From assembly GCA_963832785.1 (NCBI GenBank), contig CAWHVF010000005.1:1798001-1862000 (forward strand): DNA of 64,000 nt. Direction: 5' to 3'. The notes beneath the pieces are model-generated. The model was not told where the DNA came from, did no database searches, and saw nothing but the letters and a program-made list of their open reading frames with translations. Both the position numbers and the translations under genes were made by a program. The DNA is from CAWBRT01 sp963832785 (GTDB lineage Bacteria; Acidobacteriota; Terriglobia; Terriglobales; Acidobacteriaceae). Below, one piece after another: positions 62,995-64,000 of the stretch (position 1 is the stretch's first letter; the number at the start of each line of letters is the position of its first letter).

Positions 62995-63720
62995 ATGATC
63001 GACATTCATTGTCACGTTCTCCCATCGGTCGATGATGGCGCCAGCTCATTGGAGCTTGCGGTTGAAATGTGCCGCGTCGCCCACAACGACGGCATTACCC
63101 ACCTGGTTGCGGCCCCGCACGCGAACTTCGAATACCCCTACGACCGCCAAGCCCATCTTCTGCGCCTGCAGGAGCTGCAACAGCAGGTGCCGCAGATCAA
63201 CCTTATTCTTGGCTGCGATCTACAGCTTTCTTTCGAGAACTTCGAGAGCGCCGTGCAAAATCCCCGGCGGTACACCATTGGCAACACCCGGTATGCTCTG
63301 GTGGAATTGAGCGATTTCGGGGTGCCGCGCAGCACTCTGGATGCGCTCTATCGCCTGCACTGCGCGGGAATGCGCACGATTATCACGCATCCCGAACGCA
63401 ACCCCATTTTGAGCCGACGCTTCGATCTGCTGGAGCAGGTGGTGAATATGGGCAGCATCCTGCAAATCACGGCCAACTCCCTGACCGGCTACTGGGGCAA
63501 GGATGTGCTGCGTTGCGCCGAAAAGATGCTGAAGGCCGGCCTGGTCCAGATACTTGCCAGCGACGCTCACGATCCCGTCAAGCGGCCGCCGGTGTTGTCC
63601 AAGGCGCGTGACGCCGCTTCCAGGATGATCGGGGCCGAAGCCGCCTCTCGCCTGGTCGACCAGTACCCTTCCATGGTGCTGGCCGATGAGCCCATCGATT
63701 CGCCAAGTCCGAACTTCTAA
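62995..63720 (+). CDS. CpsB/CapC-family protein-tyrosine phosphatase (PHP domain)
   Basis: A 241-residue manganese-dependent PHP-fold phosphatase that removes phosphate from BY-kinases such as Wzc/CapB. The metal-binding motifs are all present: MIDIHCHVLPSVDDGA at the N-terminus (H5, H7, D14/15), AAPHANFEYPYD in place of the usual 'TPH', ALVELSDFG, IITHPERNP, and ILASDAHDPVKRPP near the C-terminus. The ATG at 62995 follows AGGA at 62987-62990 by 4 nt. The cognate kinase is most likely the Wzc-like protein at 33458, about 27 kb away, on the far side of the giant gene. Confidence 0.93.
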   Translation: MIDIHCHVLPSVDDGASSLELAVEMCRVAHNDGITHLVAAPHANFEYPYDRQAHLLRLQELQQQVPQINLILGCDLQLSFENFESAVQNPRRYTIGNTRYALVELSDFGVPRSTLDALYRLHCAGMRTIITHPERNPILSRRFDLLEQVVNMGSILQITANSLTGYWGKDVLRCAEKMLKAGLVQILASDAHDPVKRPPVLSKARDAASRMIGAEAASRLVDQYPSMVLADEPIDSPSPNF

Positions 63721-63961
63721 AAATTAGGGTGTTTGCCGGGTGTTTTAGGAGTTTCTCATTGGGCCGGCAAAGCCGGAAGTATGATAATTATTTAGATTTG
63801 CCAAAGAGTGGTCTGCAATAACCAAAGCAGCACACCCGCTTGCCCGCAGCTCGACTGAACGAGCTTCGGAAACAATTGTGTCCGGAGCGTCGTTGTGGGC
63901 CTGGCTGGGGGTGCGTTGATTTTGGCATCGTGCACCCCTCCCTCGCCTTGAAGGAATCTGC

Positions 63962-64000
63962 ATGCCGTTGACAAAACTCGTGAGGAGATGGTGGTCGAAA
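63962..64000 (+). CDS. Possible start of a further gene, cut by the window edge
   Basis: An ATG at 63962 is preceded by AAGGAA (63951-63956) at 5 nt spacing and opens a frame of 13 codons to the edge (MPLTKLVRRWWSK). The basic start could lead into a membrane or signal segment. The product cannot be told. The ~240 bp between it and the phosphatase hold a small CCGGC-AAA-GCCGG hairpin (63764-63776) and no other supported gene. Confidence 0.4.
   Translation, partial: MPLTKLVRRWWSK

Noticed and set aside
63745..63963. Minus-strand frame of 72 codons after the phosphatase
   Set aside because: Short, Arg/Ser-rich, no ribosome binding site; a plus-strand gene start at 63962 with AAGGAA is more likely nearby.

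Overview
The window reads as one large exopolysaccharide / surface-glycan locus of a moderately GC-rich Gram-negative bacterium, most likely an acidobacterium. Three things suggest this phylum: the giant secreted protein built from Ig-like, NHL and FG-GAP modules with the 'ITWATPxxITYGTALxxTQLNATA' repeat; the palindromic intergenic elements of the 'CCACGGCTxxAGCCGTGG' type; and the mix of Wza/Wzc/Wzx-type export genes with CpsB-type phosphatase and FemAB-like acyltransferases. Taxonomy is inference from style only. No rRNA, tRNA, CRISPR array or intact insertion sequence was seen.

Layout. (1) 1-249 minus: the start of a secreted pectate-lyase-like protein, cut by the window edge. (2) 341-14102 plus: a Wza-like export protein, a DegT aminotransferase, a His/Arg-rich membrane protein, then a tightly packed nonulosonic (legionaminic-type) acid operon. 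The operon runs CMP-sugar synthetase, NeuB synthase, NeuC-type epimerase, a divergent PLP-fold protein, a FemAB-NeuD fusion, a CBS-nucleotidyltransferase (PtmE type), a LegB-type dehydratase, a GT42-like transferase and a GT4 glycosyltransferase. (3) 14183-21392 minus: a polymer-assembly operon with a polytopic Wzy candidate, GT4, PglC-type phosphoglycosyl transferase, GNAT, FemAB paralogue, epimerase and GT2. (4) 21652-28932: a damaged accessory cassette. It holds a 3'-truncated epimerase that reads into the antisense of a frameshifted PaaK-like ligase, an EgtD-like methyltransferase, an intact PaaK-like paralogue and two Gfo/Idh/MocA oxidoreductases. (5) 29306-38866: GT2, acyltransferase-3, O-antigen ligase/polymerase, Wzc-type tyrosine autokinase, TPR/beta-sandwich protein and Wzx flippase. 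(6) 39270-62252 minus: one uninterrupted secreted protein of 7,660 residues, ending in 19 MBG-like repeats with a three-repeat higher-order period. (7) 62995-63720 plus: CpsB-like PHP-domain tyrosine phosphatase, then the probable start of another gene at 63962.

How it fits together. The plus operon can make a CMP-activated nonulosonic acid and carries a candidate sialyltransferase-fold enzyme to transfer it. The minus operon supplies the initiating transferase, further glycosyltransferases and a polymerase candidate. Wzx, Wzc, the Wza-like protein and CpsB give a Wzx/Wzy-type export route with tyrosine phosphorylation control. The giant secreted protein is embedded in the locus and may be a matrix or adhesion partner; that role is inferred from domains only.
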